Positions 48,585 through 59,614 are shown, counted from the stretch's first letter. The stretch: DNA of 64,000 nt from Chlorella sorokiniana (GCA_025917655.1 CP084616.1:1-64000), one strand, 5' to 3'. Translations and numbers: made by a program. Notes: a model not told the origin generated them from the sequence alone.

Positions 48585-49254
48585 ATGACGGGTGATCAAT
48601 CAGGGACACAAGCACTGATCCCTTTGAGCGACAACGTTTCTGGAGATGGCGGGCTCAGCGGCGGCGGGAGCCACCCCGCTGCATTTGCCTCAGATCTTAA
48701 CGCGGATCACTGTCAAGAACCCGTTCCCTTAGCTGGCAGAGCCACGGCGCATGGCGGGCAGGAATGCCCGGCTGCCCCGCTGATGGCCCCAGCCGCATCA
48801 GCCAGTGGCGCCGCCCTGTTGTCCGGCCCGCCAACGCCTCCGGTGCCCCCTCTGCATTCAAGCCATTTGCGCCCAGCCCAGAGAGAGCTGCGCGTCGGCA
48901 TGCCGCGGCCTCCCTGCAGTTTCTAAGGAACGCCAGCGCCAGCCAAGCACTTGAAGATCTTGGGCGGCTGGCTCCTGCCCCCTCTCCAAGGCAAGCTGCG
49001 GCATGCATTCTCCATTTGCTCTGCTGCCGCTTCCACCAGCCTGGAACACCATTGTGTGTCGCATTTTGCAACCACATGCTGCACTTCCCTCACCCCTGCA
49101 CATTGTTGCAACACGCTCCCAGTGCAGTGTCTCGCTTGTGCCCGCCACAGGCAGCTTATGCTGTCCGAAACCCATCGGCGGGCTGCTACTTGGTCTGTTG
49201 CCAGAAGAACGCTTGGCACTGGTTGAGGCCTGCCGCTTCCTTGCTCAGTTTTGA
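48585..49254 (+). CDS. Unknown protein, duplicated family, copy A
   Basis: No known domain recognised. Paralogue of the gene at 51003-51703. It begins MTGDQSGTQALIPLSDN (copy B begins MGDQTMM after upstream Met codons). The middle is Pro/Ala-rich, then PSAFKPFAPSPERAARRHAA, then SLQFLRNASASQALEDLG. An intron with a GC donor (48991-48996) follows at the same position and phase as in B. Exon 2 runs from about 49135 and ends GLLPEERLALVEACRFLAQF at TGA 49252-49254. A C5 run (48846-48850) breaks frame before PSAFKPF; six C would restore it, and copy B is in frame at that point. The conserved intron, phase and C-terminus argue for a real coding gene. Confidence 0.5.
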
Positions 49255-49908
49255 CATCTGTGACCAATTTCATGTCTCTGGGAATGCGTACAATTTGTTT
49301 TATTCATTATCTTCAGAGCACTGCCACAGCCCACAAGCCAAAACTTCACACATACGTGCCAAGACCTTGTGATGCATTTAACGCCATGTTTCGTCGTGTC
49401 ATGTGGCGAGATTGCTACACATTCATTGTTGCCTTGAAAACTGCAGCAGCTGCAGTACTTCCTTCATCCTGCCATTCCCAGAGGATCCAAGTAACATGTA
49501 ACGGAGAACGACGTTGCATGGCCAGTTTATGCTGCAGTGAGAATGAGGGCAAGGTAGAAAGGGAAATAGGTGGTGTTCTGACATGACAGGGGCAGGAGGG
49601 GCACTATAAACTGAAAATATTCTTACAAGGCAGTGATCAAGATCCCAGTCCATTGCGCCAGCCGCGGCAGTCGGATCTGACTTGCAGGATGTGGTTGCCG
49701 CTTGTGCAGCTATGGGTTCCACTGCCGCAAGCTCCCCTGCTCCCATCTCACGCGACATGGCAACGGCCGCTGCTGCTGGCACCACTTGGTGTGCCGCTAG
49801 CGGTATTGCTGCCGCCAAAGTGCAGAGCTCCCACAGCAGAAGCATACTGCACAGCTTGTGCCTATAATCGAGCTGAACACCTTGCTGGCTGTGCCGCATA
49901 TGCACAGC

Positions 49909-50001
49909 TCAGCATGCAGCGAGCTTCACGGCGCAGACTGTGATGTCATCCACCGCCCCACCCTCCTCCGTCAGCCAGCGGCACCGCGCGCTCTCCACAA
50001 G
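49909..50001 (-). pseudogene. Extra copy of the PP2C last exon
   Basis: A 93-nt segment reads LVESARCRWLTEEGGAVDD then ITVCAVKLAAC-stop. The true last exon of the PP2C gene (52197-52289) is also 93 nt and reads LVESAWCRWLTEEGGVVDD then ITVCAVKLATR-stop. The CAG splice acceptor is kept in both. No other PP2C exon is found upstream (in the minus sense) before copy B. It is either a gene fragment or a usable alternative last exon, because it lies downstream of PP2C in the same orientation. Confidence 0.8.
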
Positions 50002-50090
50002 CTGCGGGCCGCGTCGGTGGGACGGGCAGCGCTATCATGGGAGAGTCAAGATGTCTTATCCTGCCGCATGCAGCAAGGCAGGGCCACAGT

Positions 50091-50524
50091 TTGACGTGGC
50101 AGGCGTGCACGTAGGTGTCATGCTGCCGTGCTCTGCATGCTCGCGTACACTGGATGATGAACAGTGTGGCTCCCATGTAACTGTTGAGTATGAGCCCCAG
50201 AATTTGGTGTGGCAAACGATCGTGAAGCTGACAGTCCCCATAAGCGGCGAGGCCACGGCGGGTAGTTGAGCGAGCGTTGCGCCAATGGCCCCAGCAGCAA
50301 GGCTGTTGTGTCGATTTTGCTGGGCGCACGAGGCTACCCGGCAAGTTTGAGAGCAAACAGGAGCTGCAGCCCCAAGCTTTTGGGGTCCCGCAGCATACTT
50401 ATCTTGTCGGTCCTCGCTCGGGTGTGAGCTTCCTTCGCTCTGGCTGCATATTGCAGTTGAATGCACAAGGAAAATCTGTATGGCCTCGTATGGGAACGTT
50501 ACGCCGGCCAATATTGCGCGTCCC
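50091..50524. other. Spacer between the two duplicated blocks
   Basis: About 430 bp without recognisable content. A long minus ORF crosses it (50056-50991) but lacks any domain and overlaps repeat sequence. Confidence 0.4.
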
Positions 50525-50780
50525 AGGATGTGAGCAGTACCGTGTATCATCGAGTAGAGCCGAGAGCTGAATGAAAGCACATAGTTGCATCCGAGCTGGT
50601 AATAGCTGTCTGAAGCCAGGCTGAACAGGGGGCACAGGGGTTCATTGCCGAACCACTTCCAGGAGCTGCGGCGGTCTGGTCGACGGTCGGACGCCTTTAT
50701 AGTCTTTCGCAGCCTTCCCGGCTGGACTCGCAGGTAATACATACAACAACCAACGCTGGCGTGCCGGCCTTTTAATAACA

Positions 50781-50842
50781 CCCCCCCCAACCCAACCCAA
50801 CCCAACCCACCCACCCACACCACCAAACACACACACACACAC
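50781..50842. repeat. CCCAA and CA simple repeats
   Basis: A run of C, then four to five CCCAA units, CCCA units and a CA microsatellite, upstream of the copy-B gene and inside duplication B. Confidence 0.85.
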
Positions 50843-51002
50843 AGACGCTGTGACTCTGCTTCGAGGGGTCCCACAAAACCGCCACAGAAGGTTAGCTTCT
50901 CAGCAGTGAGCTTCTGTCTGCGCTGGCTGAACCCATACATGTGCTGAAAGAGTCTCTTCCAACTCCAGCTGCAGACTGTGTCGCGCTGCATACTTCTACT
51001 TC

Positions 51003-51703
51003 ATGTGCATGATGGGTGATCAAACAATGATGCTACAAGCCTACATTTTTGAAGGTGGCGGGGTCAGCAGCAATGCTGGCTTCACTTGCAGCACCCCAGC
51101 AGCAGTTGGCTTTAAAATCAAAGCCATTCCAGATCAGGCTTATGTGCCGGTTTCTGGCAGTCCCTCACCTGGCAGACCAGGCTGCCCTGCAGCACTGCTG
51201 ATGCCAGGCCCGCTCCCTGGAGCTGCATCACCCAGCGCTCCAGCAACACCCCGAGATGCAATGCTTGCTGACTATGTACGAGCTCCAGTGCCACCCTCTG
51301 CATTTAAGCCGTACGCGCCACGCCCGAGGAAGCGGCACTTCGGCATGCTGAAGCCTCCTTGCAGCTTTTGAGGAAGGCCAGCGCCAAACATGCAACAGAA
51401 AACCCTCGGCGGCCGACTGCTACCCAAGCCACGAAGTAAGCTGCAGCTGGAAGACAGGACCTTGTGTAGGAGGCACTTTTGCACGCTGCCGACAAATAGC
51501 GACCCCCATCCTCGACCACCTGGGCCACCCCTGGTCTGCACATCGCTGCTGTCCGCGCCCAATGCAGGTCCCATGTCTCATTTCTACTTGCCATGGAAAG
51601 TTCTTCATCCCCACCACCAACTTGCAGCGATTTGCTGCTTGATCTGTCCTCAGCGGACAGGCTGGCACTTGCTGAGGCTCGCCGTTTCCTTGCACAATTT
51701 TGA
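51003..51703 (+). CDS. Unknown protein, duplicated family, copy B
   Basis: No known domain recognised. Three in-frame Met codons (51003, 51009, 51012) precede GDQTMMLQAYIFEGGG. Exon 1 continues to VRAPVPPSAFKPYAPRPRKR. The part homologous to copy A (HAEASLQLLRKASAKHA) lies one frame over, so one base appears lost near 51340. The intron starts with GTAAGC after about 51434, at the site where copy A has GCAAGC. Exon 2, from about 51566, reads SHVSFLLAMESSSSPPP and ends DLSSADRLALAEARRFLAQF at TGA 51701-51703. Read as is, the first frame would stop at 51371 (KPPCSF). The conserved splice site and C-terminus support the spliced form. Confidence 0.5.
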
Positions 51704-52196
51704 TTCACCAACCGCTCCTACGTTTGTGCAACGAACGGTTTGTTTAGTTTCCTGAGCAAGCAATAATCCTGCACTGTAGACACACATAAACCTCATGACA
51801 GCCTTTAACTTGAAGTTCTGTTGTTTCAGGGCTAGATTGCCACACATGCATTTCCTCTTGCAAGCTGTAGCAGCTACAACATATTTTTGATGCTGCTCTT
51901 CACAGGATTCAAATTGATGTAGAAAGTGGTTTTCTGACAAGGCTACAAAGCATTGATCAAGCTCCCTGTGATTTGCGCCAGCCCCTGCAGGTGCACCTAG
52001 CAGGCTGTACTTTGTGCTGAAGCCGGCATGCCATCCAACGCCGCACGACGCCCTTCTCCCGAGCCACGCAGCATGGCTACTGCTCACATTTGACACTCTG
52101 CCGGTATTGCCGCTGCCAAAGTGCACGGCTCCCACTGCAGAAGTACACCGCACATCTTGTTTATCCTATGCTTGAAAGCGCATGCTGGTACAAAGC

Positions 52197-55100
52197 TCAG
52201 CGCGTGGCAAGCTTCACGGCGCAGACAGTGATGTCGTCAACAACACCACCCTCCTCCGTCAGCCAGCGACACCAAGCGCTCTCCACAAGCTGGAGACGGC
52301 GGCGGTGGCAGGGGCGGCAAGGGGGAACAGCAAGAATGTTTGTTGGCCCAACTTACAACAAGGCTGGGGCCGCAGCATAGTTTGGGGGCACTGGGGTTAT
52401 GGCCAAGCGAGGGCTGTGTGCAACGTGGGTGGCAAGATGCGCGCACCCAACAGGCAAGGTCAGCCCGGCAAACAGCTGCCAGGGCAGCTGCGAAGATCGA
52501 GGTGGGGCACTGGCTTACCGTGCGGCACGCCTCTTCAGCAGTGCGGCAGCCACTCACAAGGTCGACAGCCTCCTGCACAGCAGGATCGAGCATAGTCAGC
52601 ATCATGGGGTGGAGCGGTCGGCACAATTTTATGCCATACGACGCTGGCGGTGGCGCTGCCTGACCAGCACCGTAGGCTGCACCCAGCGCATGCTGGCTGC
52701 TCTGTGGCTCAGACCTCTGTAGCGCGGCTTGTTGCACAGGGGCCACAAATTCACCTGTGCGTCTATGAACTCCCACACGCCATCCGTGGCCAGCAGTAGC
52801 CAGCGGTCTTGAGGACAGAGCTCAACGCTGGAGAACTCCGGCTCTGCAGGCGGACCGCGCGTGAGAGGGGGTGGGGTGGGGTGGGTGGGGGGGGCGGAGA
52901 AGGCGCCAAAGCAGGCCGGGGACCGGAGAGTGGAGGCAGTTCAGCAGCGGGTGAGCTCCAAACTGGGCCTACCCCTATGCCACCCCACCAGCTTGAAGGA
53001 ACTTCACCGAGGTGATGAGCAGTGCATGCAACGCAGGGCGTCCGCGCATAGCAACATGCCCGGTGAGCACGCCCCTCCTGCCTCCTCCTAACACAACAGC
53101 TTGCAGGCCTCTTCCCCCTTATGACAGCCCCTCCCGAAAATGCACAGATGCACACGCACCACCGCCCTGCTGCCCCCACCTGGGCTGACACCAACGCTGT
53201 GGGCCACCGCGTCGCCGATGGCGCGGCTCATGGCCAGACCCGGCACCCAAGAATCGCGCAACCACACGCGCTGCGGGCCCACAGGGTTGCCCTGCTGGTC
53301 AACCAGTCTAACAGGAGAGTGGGGGTTGGGGGTGCAGGGGTATGGATGGTGGGGTGGGCAGAGGAAGTCGGAGAAAGAAACTCAGATAGTGTGCGTGCAT
53401 TCACGTGATGGACTGGGGGAACAAGGGAACCGTCGCGGTGGCAACGAGCCCAGCGCGCGCACCGTTCCACTCGCCCGCCGCTGAGCAGGATGCGGGAGCG
53501 CTCGGCGGCTGCGCTTGGCTTGTGGTCCCGTGTGAGGGGCACCGCCCGGCAGCCGCGGGGCTCCTGCAGCAGCGGATGGGCGGGTATTCATGCGCGGCGG
53601 TGTGTGCATCTGCCTGGATCATCGTTGAGGCGGAGAAGGGTGTGCGCCTTGCACAGGAAGGAGGCCGCTTCGGCACGGGATCAGCGCACCTGGCGCGCGA
53701 GCACAGCGCGGCTGTCTCCCACCCAGGCCGTGGTCAGGCGGCGCCCTGCGACAAGCATGTGCAAGTGGCTGTGAAGCAAGCATGGCATGGTGGAAAAGGA
53801 ACGCTCCTGCCAATATGGGGGCCGGGGTGCTCCAGGTTGCCACAAGCCAGCAGCAGTCAGTGCCATTCCCTGCCCCGCGGCTGCCCCACACCTGCAGCAG
53901 GCACAGCACGGCCGTTGATCCACTGTACGCGACGTTGATGTCGCTGCTGCGCAGGGCCGCGTCGGCCTGCAAGAACGTGGACGCAAGCGCCTCCGCGGGC
54001 TCTGGCTTGGGCGGGAACGCCTGGAGTGGCGGCCCAGCGGCGCCGCCCGCCTGCAGTTGACTGCTGCCGCCGCTGCCCTCTTCGGGCTGCTCGCCGTCCA
54101 GCTGGCGTGCCAGCAGCACCGGCATCTGGGCCCTAAGAAAGTCGGAGACCTGGCGGGGGCCAGCGGGCAAGGGGACCGGTGGTAAGCAAGCACGGCCAGG
54201 AGCAGCTACAGGCCAGACAGAGTGGAATGAGCGATTCCGGCTTCCCCTCCCCCAGAAACCAACCCCCAGCCATCAATGAACCCGTGCAGTCACCAAACAC
54301 ACACCCTGCCGCCCTCCCTCCCAGCCCAGCAGCCGGCAGCCCCACCAGGTGTCCGTTCGGGCCGTGCCCGTCCAGTGCCGCCATGAGCGCCTGGTTTGGG
54401 CGGCAGTACTGGGAGAAGCAGAAGCAGTTGTCCTGCAGCGATACAGGGTGGGTGCCACACAACCGGCAGGCTGGACGGCGCCCGCGTCGTTCAACGTCAT
54501 GCCCGCCAGCGGCTGAAATGGAATCACTAACAGACAACGGCCATGACAAAACCAATGCAGCAGCGGCACCGTCCCCCACCTGGTTGGTCTTGCGAAACGT
54601 GGGCTCCTTCCCTGCCCTGGATAGGCTCGCAACGCTCTGGATCACATCCTTCATTGGCACCGTCACGGCGGCGGCAGCCCGGGAGGGCGAGCCGGGCCGG
54701 CCTGGGGAGGTGGCGGAGCCCAGGCTGCGCCGCAGCCGCGCGCCTCGGCGGCGGCAAACGCGGCAGCGGCGGCCTGGGCGGGAGACAGCGGCTGTGCCAG
54801 CGGGGGGCGGCTGCCAAGGCCGGGGGAGGGGCGCGTCCTCCTCCCCCCGCCGCCCGTGCGTCTTGACGGGCGAATCCTCAAAGCGCACCCGTCGCTGTGG
54901 CAGCGGGTGCGCCTCGGGCCCCCCGCCTGCTCCCCGGGCGTCGGAGGGGCCTGGTTGCCAGCGCCGCTCCCCTGCTCGCTGCTGGCGCTGCTGCTGCTTG
55001 CCTTGGCCGCAGGGGGCCGCTCGCGTCGGCGCCGCTGGGTGCTGCCGGCAGGTCGCCGCTCGCTGCTGCGCCACAAGGGCCAGTGAAAGACAGCCGGCGA

Positions 55101-55734
55101 GCGCGGGTCGAGGTCACGGCCGGCTGTATCTCTGATGTATGGCTGCTTGCGCCAGGGTCTGAGTTCTGCTGCGGCGGCGGCTGCTGCTTCAGCGCACTGC
55201 GCGGCGGCGTCTGTCCCTGCGGCGTCTGCTTCCTAACAGACGGGGGCCTCTGCGGCAGGGCGGCACCGCAAGCAGAAGCGGCAGTTAGGGGGAATAATAT
55301 GGTCGCATTCGCTCTGCACGGATATGTGAGTGTGGGGGCTCCAGGAAACAAGAACGAAAAAACGCAAATGACAGCCGAGCAAGGCCACAGAGCGCCTCAC
55401 CGCCGAGATGGGGGAGACTCAGGGGCCTGCCGCGCATCTGTCGCCTTGATGCCGGCATCAACCTCAAGACTAAACACCTTGCCGGTGCCAAGCACGCTCT
55501 GTGGCTCATCTGCACGGCAATGGCGGCCAGGCAGCTGTTGAGTGTGCAGGAGAGGACAGAAAGCGCCTGTGTGGCGGAAGCCGGTGACGGGGGCGGAAGC
55601 GACCCTAGTCTCGTGCAGGACGGGTGATCCACTGGCCGCCGAAACCGGAGAATGAAAACAGAAGCGGAGACAGCCTTGCCTTTCAGCTGCCCTGCTCTGT
55701 CGCCGGGAGCGGACGAAGAAGCGCACAGCCCCAT
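52197..55734 (-). CDS. PP2C-family protein phosphatase
   Basis: Metal-dependent Ser/Thr phosphatase. Exon 1 starts MGLCASSSAPGD, a Gly-2/Cys-4 context that fits N-myristoylation and palmitoylation, and has a GC donor (55674-55679). A long Pro/Arg-rich segment follows (RRVRFEDSPVKTHGRRGEED), then catalytic motifs: MAALDGHGPNGHLV (metal-binding Asp-Gly-His-Gly), SDFLRAQMPVLLARQLDGEQ, NVAYSGSTAVLCLLQ, TTAWVGDSRAVLARQ, RVWLRDSWVPGLAMSRAIGD, WLLLATDGVWEFID and the C-terminal EEGGVVDDITVCAVKL. The stop is at 52197-52199. Frame between the N-terminal Pro-rich segment and the core is not clean, so there is an unseen intron or a base error there. This resembles plant/algal membrane-associated PP2Cs. 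Confidence 0.9.
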
Positions 55735-56111
55735 CGCCTGGGCTGCTGCTAATACTTTGTGCGGACACAAATCTCTGAAAAAATGGCCGTGCCGATAGAA
55801 TGGACGAGCTTTGGGTCCAGGTGAAAGAACCCCGCTTCCCAACCGCCACCGGCTGCAACAGGTTCCAGGACACGGTTTTGGCCTGGAATCGATACAAAGG
55901 TATATGGTGGGCACGTCGAGACACAGCAGAGTACATCCGATGCCGCCTTGTCAGCCCACCTCGGCAATCATCGCTTGTCTCCTGCATGCATTGTTTAGCA
56001 CAGATATAAGAATGAAATCCTTGCACTGCATCAATCTGTTTGCAACATTACAGGAGACGAATTCTTCTCTGCATAATAGTTGCATTGCCTGCTCTGGCAA
56101 AACTTGGTTTC
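55735..56111. promoter_or_regulatory. Divergent promoter region (PP2C / mTERF-like)
   Basis: 377 bp between two genes transcribed away from each other. It is lower in GC than the flanking coding DNA. No element is certain. Confidence 0.45.
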
Positions 56112-58363
56112 ATGCGCACTGCAGCACATCGCCTGCTGCGCCAAGCGTGTTCAGCGTCCTTTCGAGACAGCCTGGCCTCGGTGGCTTCGCTGCCGGGCCC
56201 TTTCAACAACTCGGCTGCGTTCCTAGGCCCGCTGCTTGCCTTGCAGCATCGCAGTCTTGCTGCAGATGCGATCGCAGCAGCTCATAGCGCTCCAGTGGCC
56301 TCTCAAACCAACGAGGATGTGGAGCAGGAAGCCACCGCCAATTTCCGCTTGCCGCCAGACGAGAGCCCAGAGCTGAACCAGATGGTGGCAGACTTCTCAA
56401 TCAGGCTCTTCGCGACAAGCGTGGACGATGAAGCGGCGCAGCAGGGCGATCCCACTGCGGCAGCTGAGCCGGCTGCAGACGGCGATGCGGCAGGCGGCAG
56501 CGAGCGCGGTGCTGCAGGCGGCGAGGCGGCCCAGCCGTCCTCTGGCGCGCCCTCTGGCGCTCCCTCTGGCACGGCTCGCGCCCAGGGCAGCGCAGCAGCA
56601 CGCAAGGGCGCGGCACGGCTCAAGGCGCTGGAGGGGCGGCGCCCGGACTACTCGCTGTGGCTGGAGGCGCACGGCGACGCGGCGGCGGCGCTGCGGGAAG
56701 CAGCGGAGAAGCTGGGCGTCAACCCCGACCCCCTGCTCGTCCACATCTACGCCTCAAGAGCAACCCACCTGCTAGAGTGTGAGCTGGGGGATGTATAGCG
56801 GGCGGGCTCGCGCCTGCCTGGCTGCCTGCAGCCTGATGAGAGCTGGCTGGCGCTGGCTGGCTGGCTGGCTGGCGCAGTTGCACCCAGGCTTGCAGCTAGC
56901 ACAGGCGCCTGTGCCTCGCCTGACCTCCAGCGCTGCATTCACCCCTCACAGCCGAGGAAGTCCCGTCGGGCGACAGCGGCGGCGGCGCGGGACCGCGCGC
57001 CCGGCGGCGGTCGACGCGCTGAGCGCGGCGGCGGCCTTCCTGTTGACCCTAGGAATTGCGTCTGAGGCTCAGCCCCGCCTGCTGGCAGCTTGCCCCCAGC
57101 TGCTGACGCGGCGGCCAGATGAGGCCACCCTGGCAGCCCTGCGAGAGCTTTTGGGGGCGTGCGCAGCTGGCGGCGGCCGCCGTGCGCCGCCCGGCCGTGC
57201 TGCTTTCCACCCCGTCCAGCCTGCGCCGCCGCCTCGACCTGCTGACGCTGCTGCTGCAGTGCAGCCCGGATGCGGCGGCGGCTGCAGCGGCATGCCATCC
57301 AGCCCTGCTCTCGCGGTCAGAGAAATCGATTAACAACAGCGCCAGGCGCGGGGGCCCGGGAGGGGGGCTGCAGTGCGCATCTGCAGGGGGTGGTTGTGTG
57401 GCAGGATGGGCGGTCGTGCGCGAGGAGGCTTGAGCGACTGCGCTGCTGAAGCTTGCTGAGTTTTTGGCTGCCATTGATGCTTTCAAGAGTCACCCTCGCT
57501 TTAATGCCCGGCCATGCGCGGTGCAGGTTCTTGGGCCGCCTGCTGCCCGTTCGCCCGTACCAGACACTGGTGCGGCGCTTTCCTGAGCTGCTGGCGGCGC
57601 CGCTGGAGCGAACGCTGCGTGCGCTGCACCGCGCCGCCCCCGCCGACCTGGCGGCGCTGGATCTGCAGCTGCTGGCCAGCCAGCAGCCCACGCTGCTGCT
57701 GCGGCCCGCTGCGGCCACGCTCGCCGCATGGCGCGAGCTGCAGGCGGCCGCCTATGCGGTGCCGGCCTGGCACGAGGAGTGGCAGGTGCTGACTCGGCCT
57801 GTTAGCGGCACCTTGGGTCCATTCAAGAAGCGGGCAAGGCCGCTGATGACGCCGCCGGGCGCGACCCCGACTTCCGCGCCTGGTACGCCGAGCTGCTGGA
57901 CAGCGGGGGCGACGACGGCGCAGCAGAGCCGCCCGCCGCGGCAGCCGACAGCGCCAGCCCGCCCTGGGCGGAGCAGGTGCCGGAGAGCGCTGCCATCGCG
58001 GCACAGCCGGGCGCCTTTGGCAGCCGGAAGAGGCCGTGGGAGGAAGCAGAGCGGCTGCGGGCACGCGTGGTGGCCCGCCTGCTGTGCGCGCGGCGCTGGC
58101 AGCGGCAGCGCCTCGCCTTTCTGGCGGAGCATCACCCCGAGGATGCGGCGTCCCGACGGCTCCTCGAAGTCGTGGTTGCCCCCATAGCCGACTTCCAGCG
58201 CCACTTTCCAGAATTTGGGGCCTGGCTGGATGCGGTGCGGGCAGAAGAGGCCGCAGCGGCGGAGGAGCGGCGTGCAGCACGACAAGCGGCGTTGGCCGGA
58301 AAGCCAGACGGGCAGGCTGAGGGTGAAGGGGCAAGGGCGGAGGAAGATGAGAAGGGGCTCTGA
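56112..58363 (+). CDS. mTERF-like organelle protein
   Basis: Starts with a mitochondrial/plastid-type presequence (MRTAAHRLLRQACSASFRDS). After an Ala/Gly-rich linker come helical motifs of the mTERF type: LLTLGIASEAQPRLLAACPQ, PDEATLAALRELL, VRRPAVLLSTPSSLRRRLDL, LGRLLPVRPYQTLVRRFPEL and LLASQQPTLLLRPAAATLAA. The last exon (from about 57840) is a charged extension with WLDAVRAEEAAAAEERRAAR, ending EDEKGL at TGA 58361-58363. mTERF proteins bind organelle nucleic acid. Frame breaks: a G5 run at 57153-57157 (four G keep frame) and another near 56990-57005. The family call rests on motif spacing, so an OPR-like helical protein is the alternative. Confidence 0.6.
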
Positions 58364-58553
58364 TCCGACCACCCTGCTGTGTGATTGCCATGCTATGTCA
58401 CGAAGAGTGGGTAACAAACAGCAATGGGTTGGAGCTGAGAGGGCAGGAGGCGAGCGATCGCGAGAGCAGAGCGGGGAGACGAGAGCCAGACAGAGGAGCG
58501 AGCAACGGCCAGCAAGACAGCGGAGAAAAATGGAGAAATACAACACTCGGATG

Positions 58554-59431
58554 CTAAGATAGCTCTTCTATCCCTGCCTGCCGCCTGCTGTGCCTGTTTG
58601 TTCTCCGCCCCAATGCCCTTTCCCCCGGCGCAGCTGTCGCTGCTGCTGCTGCCTCTCCGTCCTCCTGCATGGCGTCGCAGCCTGCTGCGAGGCTGGTGGC
58701 TGCCCCTGCTGCCTCCTCCGCCTCGTCTTCGCTGCTGCTGCCGGCGTCGCTGCTGTCGCTGCTGCTGCCGCCGGAGAAGGCTTCCACCGCGACGCCCTGG
58801 CTGACGAGGGCGCGCTCCGCCGCCGCCACCGCCGCCTCGTCCTTCAGGTCAAACAGGCCGCAGGCAAGGTCCATCTGTACAAAGGGCCCTTCCTGCTCGT
58901 CGTCGCTGCAGCAAGGCAGGGGAAGCGGGGGGGGGGATTGGACACGCGTTTAGACCGGGAAGTAGGGAGGGTGCGGCGGCCGCCGGCAGACTGGGTCTAC
59001 ACGGGCATCTGCCGTTTGACCGGCGCACCTGGCACGCTCCATGGCCACTGCTTCCTGTGCCTCGCCTGTCGCCAGCTGCTGCTGCAGCTCGCTGTTGGCC
59101 GCCTGCAGCGTAGGCAGGAAGGCCTGCAGGCGGCCCAGCAGCGCACTCTGCGGCACGGGCTTAATGGCGGGCTTGCGCTTTGGTCGCTGCGGTGCCGCGT
59201 CTCCAACCAGCAAGCGGCGTTCTGCAGGCAAGAAGGGGTCAAGAACCAAGAGTTGGGATTGCCAGTGGCAGCAAGTGGGGTGGCAGCAGATCCTGCAGCG
59301 CCTACAGCGCAAATTACCGCCTCCCAAACATGGAAGCAACGTAAACAGCGCCGAGATTACGCACCGAGGCCAGAGGTGGACGGCACCTCTAGCCGCTCTC
59401 GTTTCGGCAGATCCTGCTGTTCTCCTGACAT
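58554..59431 (-). CDS. NOPCHAP1-like (C12orf45/DUF4598) snoRNP assembly factor
   Basis: Exon 1: MSGEQQDLPKRERLEVPSTS. Exon 2: ERRLLVGDAAPQRPKRKPAI, then ALLGRLQAFLPTLQAANSEL. Exon 3: QMDLACGLFDLKDEAAV, an Asp/Glu/Ser-rich stretch, and GERALGRRTNRHSRRQAGIE, stop at 58554-58556. The pattern of a helix with FLPxLxxAN, a short acidic box and MDLACGLFDL matches NOPCHAP1, which bridges NOP58 to the R2TP chaperone during box C/D snoRNP assembly in animals. The algal function is inferred. It is head-to-head with the FKBP gene and convergent with mTERF-like. Confidence 0.7.
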
Positions 59432-59614
59432 CGTGCTGTGGTGAATGCGAGATGTGCTCCGGCCGCCGCAAGCTAAATTGTTGCAATGTACCAGTCGTTG
59501 TACCTGAAACCAGGCGCCCCTGCACCTAAACACCCCATCATGCAATGGATCGCGACACTGACATCCTGCCGAACCTTTTCACTCCACCCACTCACACACC
59601 CTAACAGCATCGAC
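59432..59614. promoter_or_regulatory. Compact bidirectional promoter (NOPCHAP1-like / FKBP)
   Basis: Only 183 bp separate the two start codons, so promoters and both 5' UTRs must overlap. If the FKBP start is the in-frame ATG at 59540, the space shrinks to about 110 bp. Confidence 0.55.

Larger units (their letters stand above)
48080..50090. repeat. Tandem duplication, copy A (diverged)
   Basis: Recognisably similar to 50525-52380 in the same order. The first anchor is GTGAGCAGTACCGTG at the left edge (near 48083 and 50530). It is followed by a two-exon plus-strand gene, then the last exon of a PP2C gene on the minus strand with its splice acceptor. Copies are clearly diverged, with indels, so the duplication is not recent. 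Edges are set by eye and are uncertain by tens of bases. Confidence 0.8.
50525..52380. repeat. Tandem duplication, copy B
   Basis: Counterpart of 48080-50090: the same left anchor, the same two-exon plus-strand gene, and the true last exon of PP2C. Since B contains the exon attached to a complete PP2C gene, B is probably the parental block and A the added copy. Confidence 0.8.

Noticed and set aside
50056-50991. Minus ORF of 311 aa between the duplicated blocks
   Set aside because: It crosses simple repeats and duplicated DNA, shows no domain, and its open frame is not shared by copy A.
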